Shown piece after piece: positions 1 to 10,464 of a stretch of 64,000 nucleotides of DNA; within the stretch, counting starts at the first letter, position 1; the number at the start of each line of letters is the position of its first letter. The stretch comes from Mixophyes australis. Lineage: Eukaryota; Chordata; Amphibia; Anura; Limnodynastidae. Below the pieces are notes generated by a model, which worked only from the letters and a program-made list of their open reading frames with translations, was not told where the DNA came from and did no database searches. The stretch lies in NCBI GenBank assembly GCA_036250195.1, contig JAVHZZ010000004.1, positions 320,936,128 through 321,000,127 on the forward strand. The letters run 5' to 3'. A program made the translations under genes and the position numbers.

Positions 1-154
1 GTTTTTGAAAAATTGGAGATGTTACCTATAGCAACCAACCAGATTCTAGTTGTCATTTAGTAGAATGCACTAAATTAATGAAAGCTGGAATCTGATTGAT
101 TGCTATAGGCAACATTTCCACTTTTTCAAACCCACAGTTTAGAAATATATCCCC
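1..154. mobile_element. Palindromic MITE (Harbinger-like), cut by window start
   Basis: Two complementary arms surround a short AT-rich centre. The left arm carries GATGTTACCTATAGCAACCA and the right arm carries its complement, ending in a CCCC terminus. The same fold-back family recurs at 28623-28797, 52877-53070 and 55091-55265. The outer left terminus lies before base 1. It is non-coding and needed transposase from another element. The Harbinger-like assignment comes from the 3-bp duplications of complete family members. Confidence 0.75.
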
Positions 155-948
155 TAGACATGAATGTAAATGTTTCTGCAATATGATACAGACTTCGTAT
201 GTGGACTGTGCATGTGTATCACACATGTACAGTAGGGACTGTGCCTATCAATGTCTATTAATTTCTAGTGTGTTGTATAGTGGACATTGATGGAAATTTG
301 TATTACTAAATCATGTGTTTTTCTTATTCTATAGTTAAAGACAATGAGATATGAGACATTTGGCAGTTGCAAATTGTTTATGTAAAGGCAAGGAGTAAAA
401 AATATAGGACAGTCAGTTATAACTATGGGATGTAACATATCTGGTGAACTTAATTGAACTTCCCAATATTCTTCAAAAAAGAAGATGTTATAGCCAAAAG
501 GGGAAGTTAGCCAGATGTATATGTTAAGTGTGTTATCAAGTACATCATAAATGCTTTTTATACCATATTATTATAACTTGCTTTTTGTATAAACTTCCAT
601 ATTTTAAAAATAGTGCACATCATGTGTACAAATTGTACTAGCACCGTAAATGGTATATTTGTAGTGAGTGACTCCATAAGGAGTTGGTCTGTTGCTCCTG
701 CTTTGCTCTACCTTACCTTGCTGTAAAAAAGGACTGCATCACAGAAACTGGTTCTCATATTTCTACTGATCGATTTTCTAACAGACATCAGCACTGTGCT
801 TTGTATCAATTAATGGACATCAGTGTGGAAAAGAGTGGATTCTCTATTATATATTAGACATAGAAAGGGAGTAGGCATTATATAGAGGGCATTGAGAAGA
901 TGCACATTTACAATGATCATCAATAGGCGCTATTTATTTTATAATATA
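155..948. other. Unassigned AT-rich sequence
   Basis: No coding frame, tandem repeat or element terminus is recognisable in this stretch. Confidence 0.5.
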
Positions 949-1593
949 CTAGCTGAAGTACCTAGCATTGCCTGGGTTTAAATCTTCAAGTTATTAAGTT
1001 ATCAATGAGTTGGATCTAACTGTCAACCTTTTAAAAATAAATAACAGCTTAGCAGCTCTTGTTTATATATTAAATTTCATCCAAATCCATCCAATGGAAG
1101 GTCCAGAATAGGCTCCCTGGGTAAAAGTTTTGCCCAGTGTACACCAATATGAGGTCCAACTGGGATTTCAACTCCCTAGTATGTCTTCTAGGATCCAATG
1201 TTACCAGTCTGTTAACTTTTCATCCAAATCTATCCAGTGGTATACTCAGAACAGGCTCACTGGGTCAATGTTCTAGACAACATACAACTACGTTAGGTCT
1301 GACTGGGATCCTCACCCCCATAAAACCTGGTCAGGATCCAACTGGACCACCTTGCGCTGGTTTCATCCCAATTGGTGCAGGGTGTCCGAATGCAGGCTCA
1401 GAACAGGCACCCTGGGTCAAAGTTCTGCCCAATGTACACCAACTACCTGTTCAACTTGGACTGTAACCCCCCTAAAACTTGGTCAGGATCCAACTGGACC
1501 ACCTCGCATTGGTTTCTTCCCATTCGGTGCAGGGGTGTCCGTATGCATAACTGGACAGGTAAACAAACAGACTAATGAATTTTATATATAAGA
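949..1593 (-). mobile_element. Helitron-like non-autonomous element
   Basis: Read on the minus strand, it begins TCTTATATATAAAATTC and ends CTAG followed by T. This matches the known Helitron pattern of a 5' TC and a 3' CTRR inserted before T. The base before the 5' TC is G, not the usual A. The interior holds about three degenerate copies of a ~152-bp unit; the last two contain GGATCCAACTGGACCACC near 1334 and 1486. No Rep/helicase coding is present. The call rests on termini only. Confidence 0.5.
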
Positions 1594-1824
1594 CAACAGT
1601 TTAAGGTCCAGAATTGTGTACTAGTCACATGGGACTGCAAAGTATTTCTGTATAGCCCGTACCTAATTTTGCCAGAGGCATTTTCGAGTGACACAAAAGT
1701 ATACCAATATTCACTGCTCCAAGATTAAGATCTATGCAATATGGGGAATCATTATTGACCTCTGTCATTGGCAACTTCTTGACCAAAATCAACCCTAGCC
1801 TCCAACAACTATACATACAAAGGG

Positions 1825-2466
1825 CCTGATTAATTAAGGCATGCAAAATGAACGTAATGTGTTTCTTTTTTTTAAAAAAAAACACACATAAATCGGGCAT
1901 ATGCACATCCATATTTAACTACAAGCACTGACAGACAATATACTGCAGGATAAGTACAATACATATGTGGAATATAAAGTTCCAGTAGAACAAACTGAAA
2001 AAAAAGTATTAAATTATTGTCACCTGTTACTAATATAGTTATTAATAAAAAAAACATAATGTTTTTGTTGCCCATTAAATACACTTATCAGGATGTTATT
2101 AATGCCTACTGTAATAATGTAATAAAATTCATTTTTACAGCTGCATTTGATTAGAAACACATGTTCTAGCATACGCGACCATCATCACTATCACTCATCA
2201 CTTACACCTGACCAGTAGCTGGTTCAAATAATACGACTTAAAATCACGTACCTTAATGATCCCCCAAGCTTCAATTGGACACTGCTGCATGCGCTCGAGC
2301 TTGACACACCCTTACTGTAAATTCACTACATGCATACGCCCATTCCTAACTCCATTCCGCCCCTGAAATCGTAGGCTGTAGTAAGGTTCCTTGGAACTGA
2401 TTCATTAAACAACGTAAATGCCAATTTGGAAAGTATTGGCATTTATGTTGCTTAATGAATCAGCCC
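1825..2466. mobile_element. Dispersed DNA repeat R1, copy 1
   Basis: It starts GGGCCTGATTAATTAAGG and aligns over several hundred bases with a second copy that begins near 24127 and resumes at 26171. Shared blocks include CAGGATGTTAT, AAAACACATGTTCT, ACCATCATCACTA and GACTACAT or CACTACATGCATACGCCC. The right end is uncertain. I place it at the TGAATCAGCCCC that closes a small palindrome at 2391-2466. No coding region is visible. The termini resemble those of the 17813-18127 repeat. Confidence 0.55.
2391..2466. repeat. Short palindrome
   Basis: The arms pair ACTGATTCATTAAACAACGT with its near-complement, and AATGCCAAT with ATTGGCATT, around a short centre. It may be the terminal hairpin of repeat R1 or an independent MITE. 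Confidence 0.6.
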
Positions 2467-2844
2467 CAAAGTATATACATTTGAGCGTTAAATGCATGAT
2501 ATTGGAAATATGATGTTTGAAAAAAATGTTACCTTTATATAAAACTTCACTAACTGGTGCACATCTTGCACATAAATCCATTACAGATAATTATCACAGC
2601 AAACAAAACTTATAGTAATTATATTATTGACTACTTTTGACCAAATACTTTGGAGTGCCACCATAACAGTCACCACTAGATGTGATATGAAATTAAACTG
2701 GACCCATAACACAATGCAGTTTTGGTAGCTTTCAGTCTGAACACAATCTTGCCATAAACTTACTACCTTCGGAAGTGTTGTTACCATTCCAAATCTATTC
2801 ATTTCTAGTCCTATAGAGACAATTCCTCTTGATTTTCAAGCTAT

Positions 2845-3150
2845 TATTATTATTATTCATTTTTATTTATAAGGTGCCACAAGGCGTCCGCAGCGCCGTA
2901 CAGAGACAAACAAATTACAATACAATGGGAGACAGCACAGTACAGTAAACAGTAAGCACAGCAACTCAGTAAGCTCAATGCACAGCTAGAGAAGGCGGGG
3001 AAGGGGGAGGGAGGATCCGCAAACGACGGGGCCCAAGAAGGAGGGCGCGGAAGACAAGGAGACCCCCAGGGGGAGGAGGGAGCGAGAGTGGACGTGGGGT
3101 GGAGGACCCTCGAGGAGGAGGGCTAAGTAGCTGGAGAGCAGAGTTAGAAG
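2845..3150 (-). mobile_element. L2/CR1-type LINE 3' fragment
   Basis: This is the reverse complement of the 3' tail at about 52470-52760, with very few differences by eye. It contains the tail motif GTACGGCGCTGCGGAC, then CACCTTATAAATAAAAAT and an (AAT)n end. It is heavily 5'-truncated and has no coding part. AAGCTA lies just before the tail and again at the truncation point, a probable short target duplication. The near identity to the 49.8-kb copy suggests a recently active family. Confidence 0.88.
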
Positions 3151-4573
3151 CTACTTAATAATCTCTTATGACTTCCTGGCTTCATGCTTCCATGGAACCC
3201 TTATTTGTCCGATTGCAAAGAGGTCCAACAATTGACTTATCGGTGATTTAGATATTTGAGATTTACTTAGCAGCAAATACAACTGAGAGATACTTAACAG
3301 CAATTGTAATTACACTTGCAGCACAATTTATGTGCATTTATTTACACACAGCCTCTTCTCTTTGACTTAAAAAATTATCAAAGTTTTATTTTTTGTGAAA
3401 AGATTTTGGAGCAGGTTCACAATGCTGACATGACGGACATGGTGAAATATTACTCAACCATATTTAATCATAGCTGCCAAGGAAAAAACAAAACCTGATC
3501 TATTTGTCTTAATTTTAATGGTCTATGAGCCATATGAATAATCTGTTTTCAAATGTATTGTGATGTATTTGTCAGACGTTAGCTGACATTTAGATAATTG
3601 TGTAAAAATGCTGCCAATAAACATATTTATATACTGTATTAATTAATTTATTTGTGAAAGCAAATGTCAAGGGCAAACCATTTTTTCTATGAAAAAAAAT
3701 CTGTCTCTATTTAAAAACTGCATATTTCTGTTCAAACATTTTGTATTTTACTTATTATTTTGATGTTACGCCAAGAAAAAAAAAGGAAATGCACGGAATT
3801 TTAGCTTTTCTTAATTTACCTAATATATGAATCCATCTTTTTTGTTGAGCAAATTTAAATATAATACTTTTACTCTATTAACATTCCATGATTCGCTAAT
3901 GTGAACATAGCTAAAATATTTTTTTCAAAATCTAAACACAAAATATCCATGTGATTGATTATTTCAAATATGTAAATTAATGGTGAAATTTTTGTTACTG
4001 GACTTTATTGTAAATTCTGATTATTCTCTGTTATAGTATACTTGGCAATTACTTCTACAATTTCAGCTTAGCTGACTCAGGCTGTCATGATAATATGAGT
4101 GCCATTTTGATATATATGCAGAGAGTATTTTTTTCATTATAAAAGAAATGTAAATTAAAAAGTAATAAAAAAAAGATCACAAACTCTGATGTACTACATT
4201 GCTGCTAACAGGGCACTTTCTTTAGAGGTTGCAGTTAGTGGCTTAGTATGTTGAATGGACTTTCAGAAAAAAGGGCACTGATTTTCTGAGTTAACAGAGC
4301 TGAACTAAAATGGCTTAACTTCTCCTTTAAGCCTGCTCTGTTTTCCAAAGTGGTGTGACTTCCATCTGGCTGGATTCAGCTGAGACTTCTCCACTGGATT
4401 GGGTGCTTAGTTATTGTAGGTTGGATCCTGAGCCTTCCCCCAGGTCCTTGAGTTGCAGCAGGTATATTGCAGAGTGTATCTATGAGAGTGTAGCTGAGCT
4501 TTGTGGAGGACAACGGACACCCATTTGTCAGGTAGTAAAAGTTAATTCAATGAAGTCTCTGTTCCAAACCTTG
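3151..4573. other. Unassigned AT-rich sequence
   Basis: Short ORFs only. Codon content is not coding-like, and no repeat terminus or motif was recognised. Confidence 0.5.
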
Positions 4574-4869
4574 GTTGGAACTAGGGATGTGCACCGGCGA
4601 CTTTTGGTGTCTCGTGTTTTGTGTTTTGGATTCGGATTTTCGTGATGTTTTGGGTTCGGATTTGTTTCGCAAAACACCTGCCGAAAGGTTTTGGTTCGGA
4701 TTTAAGGTTTTGGATTCGGATTTTTTTTGAAAAAAGCATAAAAAGTTCAAAAATCAAGTTTTTGGGCTTATTTTCACTCCTACGCTATTATTAACCTCAA
4801 TAACATTCAATAACAAGCATTTCCACTAATTTACAGTGTATTCTGAACACCTCACAATATAGTTATTAG

Positions 4870-6720
4870 TCCAAAACGTTGCAACGAGGTATCTTTCTGG
4901 ACTGCGTAGTGGAGTGGTCCCCACAATATAATAAGAAAACCATCAACTGGTCTTAATCGCACCAAAAAATGTACCTGGACTGCGTAGAGGAGTGGTCACC
5001 ACAATATAATTTAAAAACCCTGAACTTGTATGATTCGCACCAATAAATGTATCTGGACTGCATAGAGGAGTGGGTCTCCACAATATAATTTAAAAACCCT
5101 GAACTTGTATGATTCGCACCAATAAATGTATCTGGACTGCGTAGAGGAGTGGGTCACCACAATATAATTTAAAAACCCTGAACTTGTATGATTCGTACCA
5201 ATAAATGTATCTGGACTGCGTAGAGGAGTGGGTCACCACAATATAATTTAAAAACCCTGAACTTGTATGATTCGCACCAATAAATGTATCTGGACTGCGT
5301 AGAGGAGTGGGTCACCACAATATAATTTAAAAACCCTGAACTTGTATGATTCGCACCAATAAATGTATCTGGACTGCGTAGAGGAGTGGGTCACCACAAT
5401 ATAATTTAAAAACCCTGAACTTGTATGATTCGCACCAATAAATGTATCTGGACTGCGTAGAGGAGTGGGTCACCACAATATAATAAGAAAACCATCAACT
5501 GGTCTTAATCGCACCAAAAAATGTGTCTGGACTGCGTAGAGGAGTGCGTCTCCACAATATAATTTAAAAACCCTGAACTTGTATGATTCGCACCAATAAA
5601 TATATCTGGACTGCGTAGAGGAGTGGTCACCACAATATAATAAGAAAACCATCAACTGGTCTGAATCGCACCCAATAATGTACCTGGACTGCGTAGAGGA
5701 GTGGGTCACCACAATATATATAATAAGAAACCCATCAACTGGTCTGAATCACACCGAATAATGTACCTGGACTGCGTAGAGGAGTGGTCACCACAATATA
5801 TATAATAAGAAAACCATCAACTGGTATGAATCGCACCAAAAAATGTACCTGGACTGCGTAGAGGAGTGGTCACTCACCACAATATAAATTAAAAACCCTG
5901 AACTTGTATGATTCGCACCAATAAATGTATCTGGACTGCGTAGAGGAGTGGGTCACCACAATATAATTTAAAAACCCTGAACTTGTATGATTCGTACCAA
6001 TAAATGTATCTGGACTGCGTAGAGGAGTGGGTCACCACAATATAATTTAAAAACCCTGAACTTGTATGATTCGCACCAATAAATGTATCTGGACTGCGTA
6101 GAGGAGTGGTCACTCACCACAATATAAATTAAAAACCCTGAACTTATATGAATCGCACCAATAAATGTATCTGGACTGCGTAGAGGAGTGGGTCACCACA
6201 ATATAATAAGAAAACCATCAACTGGTCTGAATCGCACCGAATAATGTACCTGGACTGCGTAGAGGAGTGGTCACCACAATATATATAATAAGAAAACCAT
6301 CAACTGGTATGAATCGCACCAAAAAATGTACCTGGACTGCGTAGAGGAGTGGTCACTCACCACAATATAAATTAAAAACCCTGAACTTGTATGAATCACA
6401 CCAATAAATGTATCTGGACTGCGTAGAGGAGTGGTCACCACAATATAATAAGAAAACCATCAACTGGTCTGAATCGCACCGAATAATGTACCTGGACTGC
6501 GTAGAGGAGTGGTCACCACAATGTATATAATAAGAAAACCATCAACTGGTATGAATCGCACCAAAAAATGTACCTGGACTGCGTAGAGGAGTGGTCACTC
6601 ACCACAATATAATTTAAAAACCCTGAACTTGTATGAATCACACCAATAAATGTATCTGGACTGCGTAGAGGAGTGGTCACCACAATATAATTAATAAAAA
6701 ACCCTCCACGGCTCTGAATT
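4870..6720. repeat. 79-bp tandem array with two monomer types
   Basis: About 23 monomers share CTGGACTGCGTAGAGGAGTG and CACCACAATATAA. Type A continues AAAACCCTGAACTTGTATGA; type B continues AGAAAACCATCAACTGGT. The first half is mostly a run of A. The second half alternates A with B, including variants with a doubled CACTCACC or an extra TATATA, giving a higher-order pattern. It lies wholly inside the hAT and is not a CRISPR: there are no unique spacers. Confidence 0.92.
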
Positions 6721-6990
6721 TCCCCAAAAAAAATTCTGGACTGTGTAGTGGGGTGGCCCCGATACTAAATTTGATACTTGGGCCACAATATAATAAATAG
6801 TTACACCCTCAACTGGTCAGAATTCCACCAAACAAGTATCTGGACTGCGTAGTCGGGTGGCCCCGGTACTAAATTTGATACCGGGGCCACAATATAATAA
6901 ATAGTTACACCCTCAACTGGTCAGAATTCCACCAAACAAGTATCTGGACTGCGTAGTGGGGTGGCCCCGGTACTAAATTTGATACGGGGG
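6720..6990. repeat. Diverged ~115-bp tandem repeat
   Basis: Three copies of a longer unit carry CTGGACTGYGTAGT, then GGTGGCCCC, then ACTAAATTTGATAC and GGGCCACAATA. The start of each unit matches the 79-bp array, so this is probably its ancestral or expanded edge. GGCCCCGGTACTAAATTTGA and the following TACCGGGGCC form a small hairpin. Confidence 0.85.
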
Positions 6991-7241
6991 CCACAATACC
7001 TCCTCCAAGTTCCAAGTGTAGTGTAATTCTAGCACGTCAAACCCTCTTGTTTTAAATAATGACAGGGCATTTAACTTTTGATTAATTTTTTTTAATTTGT
7101 TGACATTTTCTTTTACTTTTTGAACACGGCAAACGACTGTTGAATGGTCACATAATGCCAAAAAAATAGTTGCAAGATGGAATTGTCCTTGGGCCCTCCC
7201 ACCCACCCTTATGTTGTTGAAATAGGACATGCACACTTTAA

Positions 7242-7306
7242 CAAACCAATCATTTCAGCGACAGGGCCTACCAAACAACTGTGGCTGAAATGATTGGTTT
7301 GTTTGG
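7242..7306. repeat. Hairpin conserved between two hAT copies
   Basis: AACCAATCATTTCAGC pairs with GCTGAAATGATTGGTT across a ~30-base loop. The same structure occurs at about 56516-56575 in the shorter relative, just downstream of the transposase remnant in both. Its role is unknown. Confidence 0.8.
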
Positions 7307-7358
7307 GCCCCCACACCAAAATAACAATTCATCTCTCCCTGTACAAACTAAACAGGCT

Positions 7359-7739
7359 CTACTGAGGAAAGATGTCATCCTCATCCTCAACCTCTGATTC
7401 CTCTCCCCCTACAGTGTGTACTTCCTCCTCCTCACACATTATAAATTCGTCCCCGCTGGACTCCACAACCACAGGTCCCTCTGTACTATCTGGAGGGCAG
7501 TGCTGTACTTCATTGAGGAATTGATTATTCATTTTTATAAACATCATTTTTTTAACGTTGTGAGGAAGCACCCTCCTTCGCCGCTCACTGACCAGGTTCC
7601 CCGCTGCACTAAAAACTCTTTCCGAGTACACACTGGAGGGGGGACAACTCAGGTAAAATAGAGCCAGTTTGTACAGGGGCTTCCAAACTGCCTTTTGGAG
7701 TTCTACCACGTCACTACCTCTAGTTAATTTAGATTGCAA
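7359..7739 (-). pseudogene. hAT transposase C-terminal dimerisation region
   Basis: A 126-codon frame encodes the C-terminal end of a hAT transposase, whose family cuts and pastes DNA as a dimer in the nucleus. Residues 33-71 hold the typical hATC signature: PPSSVYSERVFSAAGNL, then SERRRR and the LPHNVKKMMFIKMN helix. An acidic tail follows (EEEEVH, EDEDD). The first residue is only where the frame opens. The upstream catalytic core, normally about 400 residues, is absent between this piece and the N-terminal piece at 7994. It is a fragment, not a working enzyme. Confidence 0.9.
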
Positions 7740-7993
7740 GGCTTGTAAATACTTTGAAGATATAAAAAGCAGGCTGCACAGACTGTGGAGCTAAAAAGTG
7801 AAATTAAATGGACCACGTTACTTTGGTGGCTATCTATGACCCCCCTGGCCCTACACTTGTAGTTGAATATAAAAAAAGCAGCCTGCATAGACTGTAGAAC
7901 TAGAAATTCAAATATACAAAAAAATGGACAAAGGCAGTTTGGTATCTGTCTGCATCAGATCCCCTCTCCACTAGGAGTAAAATAGAAAACTAT

Positions 7994-8781
7994 TCAGCCG
8001 TTATATAATCTAGAATATAAATAGAAATTGAGAAAGGCAATTTGGCATCTGTCTGCATCATAATCATCAACAACCTCCTCAGCGCCAGCTACATCAATAT
8101 CCTCCTCCCGGTGTACAACATTCACACCTTCATTAGCCAAATCTGTAACTGGACTGTGGGTGATCTTTCCAGCATATGCAGAGGGCGTGCTGCAAATGCT
8201 GGATGGAGTCACCTCTTCCCGTACAGTGATGGGAACGTCAAGGTTCACAACCAACAACACCCTTGGACTCGCCTTGGGGATTTGTGATGTCATCTGTTTA
8301 GAAGGCAGAGTTCTTTGCTGTTTTGTTGTTGTTGCTGACAGCATAACTCTCTTAAATTTTTTGTAGGGGGGGGAGGAGGAGGGCTTAGATCCTTGGGTGA
8401 AGCTGGACCACTAGTCATGAACACGGGCCAGGGCCTAAGTCGTTCCTTGCCACTACGTGTCGTAAATGGCATATTGCCAACTTTACGTTTCTCCTCAGAT
8501 GATTTTACGTTTCTCTTTTTGCTATTTTTTGAGAACTTGGGCTTTTTGGATTTTACATGCCCTGTACTAGGAGATTGGGCATCGGGCTTGCCAGACGACG
8601 TTGATGGCATTTCATCGTCTATGTCATGACTAGTGGCAGCAGCTTCAGCATTAGGAGGAAGTGGGTCTTGATCTTTCCCTACTTTATACTCCAAATTTCG
8701 TTTTCCATCATATGTAGCACAAGAGAGCGTACCCCTAAGCCACACACACTCGGCAAAGCCTTTAAAAATTATATGCGGCAC
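7994..8781 (-). pseudogene. hAT transposase N-terminal linker region, broken
   Basis: Two overlapping minus-strand frames (8781-8290 and 8344-7994) read as a Ser/Pro/Lys-rich segment, then an acidic segment ending DDYDADRCQIAFLNF. Features include SHDIDDEMPSTSSGKPDAQS, a lysine-rich patch (KSKKPKFSKNSKKRN) that could serve nuclear import, a proline run and a glutamine run. A frameshift near 8300-8340 separates them. Position and orientation match a linker upstream of the hATC fragment at 7359-7739, so I infer they come from one transposase with its catalytic core deleted. No BED zinc finger is seen here. Confidence 0.65.
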
Positions 8782-8788
8782 AGGAGAG

Positions 8789-9110
8789 TACCACTGGACT
8801 TATACTGCTGAATCAGTGAACTTTGTAATAGCAGTACCACTGGATTTATACTGCTGAATCAGTGAACTTTGTAATAGCAGTACCACTGGACTTATACTGC
8901 TGAATCAGTGAACTTTGTAATAGCAGTACCACTGGACTTATACTGCTGAATCAGTGAACTTTGTAATAGCAGTACCACTGCACTTATACTGCTGAATCAG
9001 TGTACTTTGTAATAGCAGTACCACTGGACTTATACTGCTGAAACAGTGAACTTTGTAATAGCAGTACCACTGGACTTATACTGCTGAATCAGTGAACTTG
9101 GTAATATTGC
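8789..9110. repeat. 46-bp tandem repeat, about 7 copies
   Basis: The unit contains TACCACTGGACTTATACTGC, then TGAATCAGTGAACTTTGTAA. Copies are nearly identical. The array sits next to the start of the transposase frames, inside the hAT. Confidence 0.92.
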
Positions 9111-9660
9111 AGTACCAATGGGCTTATACTGCAGGATTGGTTTTGCAAATTTTGTTGTAATTAATTTTTTTTAAAAAAAAAATTGGGTATTTTTTTTTTT
9201 ATAACTTTTTTTTAATTTTTTAAACACTTGGGAATAATGGGGAAATAACTATGCCCTTAGAAGCACAGAGCACAGGACACAGCACCACTGGACTGAACAG
9301 GACACAGCACAGGACCCAGCAGCACCACTGAACTTAAAATTGACAGAGCACAGCACACAACACCACTGGACTGATACTGCTGAATGTGTGAACTTGGTAA
9401 TATTGCAGTACCAATGGGCTTATACTGCAGGATTGGTTTTGCAAATTTTGTTGTACTTAAAAAAATAAAAAAAATTAGTTTTTTGTATTTTTTTTTATAA
9501 CTTTTTTTTTAATTTTTTAAACACTTGGGAATATTGGGGAAATAAGAACTATGCCCTTAGAAGCACAGAGCACAGGACACAGGACCACTGGACTGAACAG
9601 GACACAGCACAGGACCCAGCTGCACCACTGAACTCAAAATTGACAGAGCACAGCACACAG
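9100..9660. repeat. Direct duplication of a ~290-bp block
   Basis: Two consecutive copies share GCAGTACCAATGGGCTTATA, GGATTGGTTTTGCAAATTTT, T-rich runs, AAACACTTGGGAATA and AGAAGCACAGAGCACAGGAC. A CAGCA/CAGGA simple repeat follows at 9685-9745. Confidence 0.85.
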
Positions 9661-10023
9661 CACCACTGGACTGATACTGCAGAACACAGCACAGCACAGC
9701 ACAGCACAGGACAGGACAGCACAGCACAGCACAGGACAGCACAGAACTAAACAGCATATCACGAGATCTACCAGGACAGAGGACCACCTAACACACCCTC
9801 CCTCTACCCTGATCAATGCCCGAGTGAAGATTGCGGCGAATAGCGGGGAATTTATAGGTTCCGAGTATCGCGAGATCCGACAGCGGGATTATGACTCCGA
9901 GCCTCGGTTTCAATTTTTCATTTGGCGCCAATACCTGGATCTGTCTCGGATCCGACTCGGATCGGCAACGTTCGGGTGGGCTCGGATTCAGGAAATCCGA
10001 GTGCGCTCATCTCTAGTTGGAAC

Positions 10024-10456
10024 AGAGACATTTATTACAACCAAGCTAGAGAGTGATGTTAAATATTCTTTGATTATTTAAATTTGTTCTATGTTGAATG
10101 ATTTTTAAATTTTTGTTCTATATTTTTATTTATTTTTAGCATTTTTAGCACAAACTTAGTCTTCAGTTCCACTGAGCATGCACAAGCCGACTAGTCAGCT
10201 CACATATATGCCTATGCCTAAACACTGGCCGGAAGAAGTTGTAAGGTAACCTGTGACAATAAGTGCTTTTTGTATAACTATGATAAGTGACAATCAAAAA
10301 TATTTTTTTAACGCCACAGTTTGATAAATAGGCCTCAGAGAGTCTGATATCTTCCAGGGACGGCAGGAATCATTGGTTGTACAACTTGTATTTGCACACA
10401 AGGAAATAATAGTAATGATAATAATAGAAAAAAGCTGACTTTGCCCTTTCTTTCAC
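10024..10456. other. Unassigned spacer between two hAT elements
   Basis: AT-rich sequence with no recognisable feature. Confidence 0.5.
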
Positions 10457-10464
10457 CTTACATG

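Larger units (their letters stand above)
4582..10015 (-). mobile_element. hAT (Ac-like) transposon, 5.4 kb, defective
   Basis: The element is flanked by an exact 8-bp duplication GTTGGAAC at 4574-4581 and 10016-10023. The ends are TAGGGATGTGCAC and, reverse-complemented, TAGAGATGAGCGC, which resemble the known Ac-type hAT terminus. It contains a 79-bp tandem array (4870-6720), a diverged array (6720-6990), pieces of a minus-strand transposase (7359-8781), a 46-bp array (8789-9110) and a duplicated block (9100-9660). The catalytic middle of the transposase is missing, so it cannot move on its own. A shorter relative lies at 56015-57267. Confidence 0.93.

Noticed and set aside
4870..6720. CRISPR-like array
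   Set aside because: Monomers are contiguous 79-bp repeats without unique spacers, in a vertebrate transposon.
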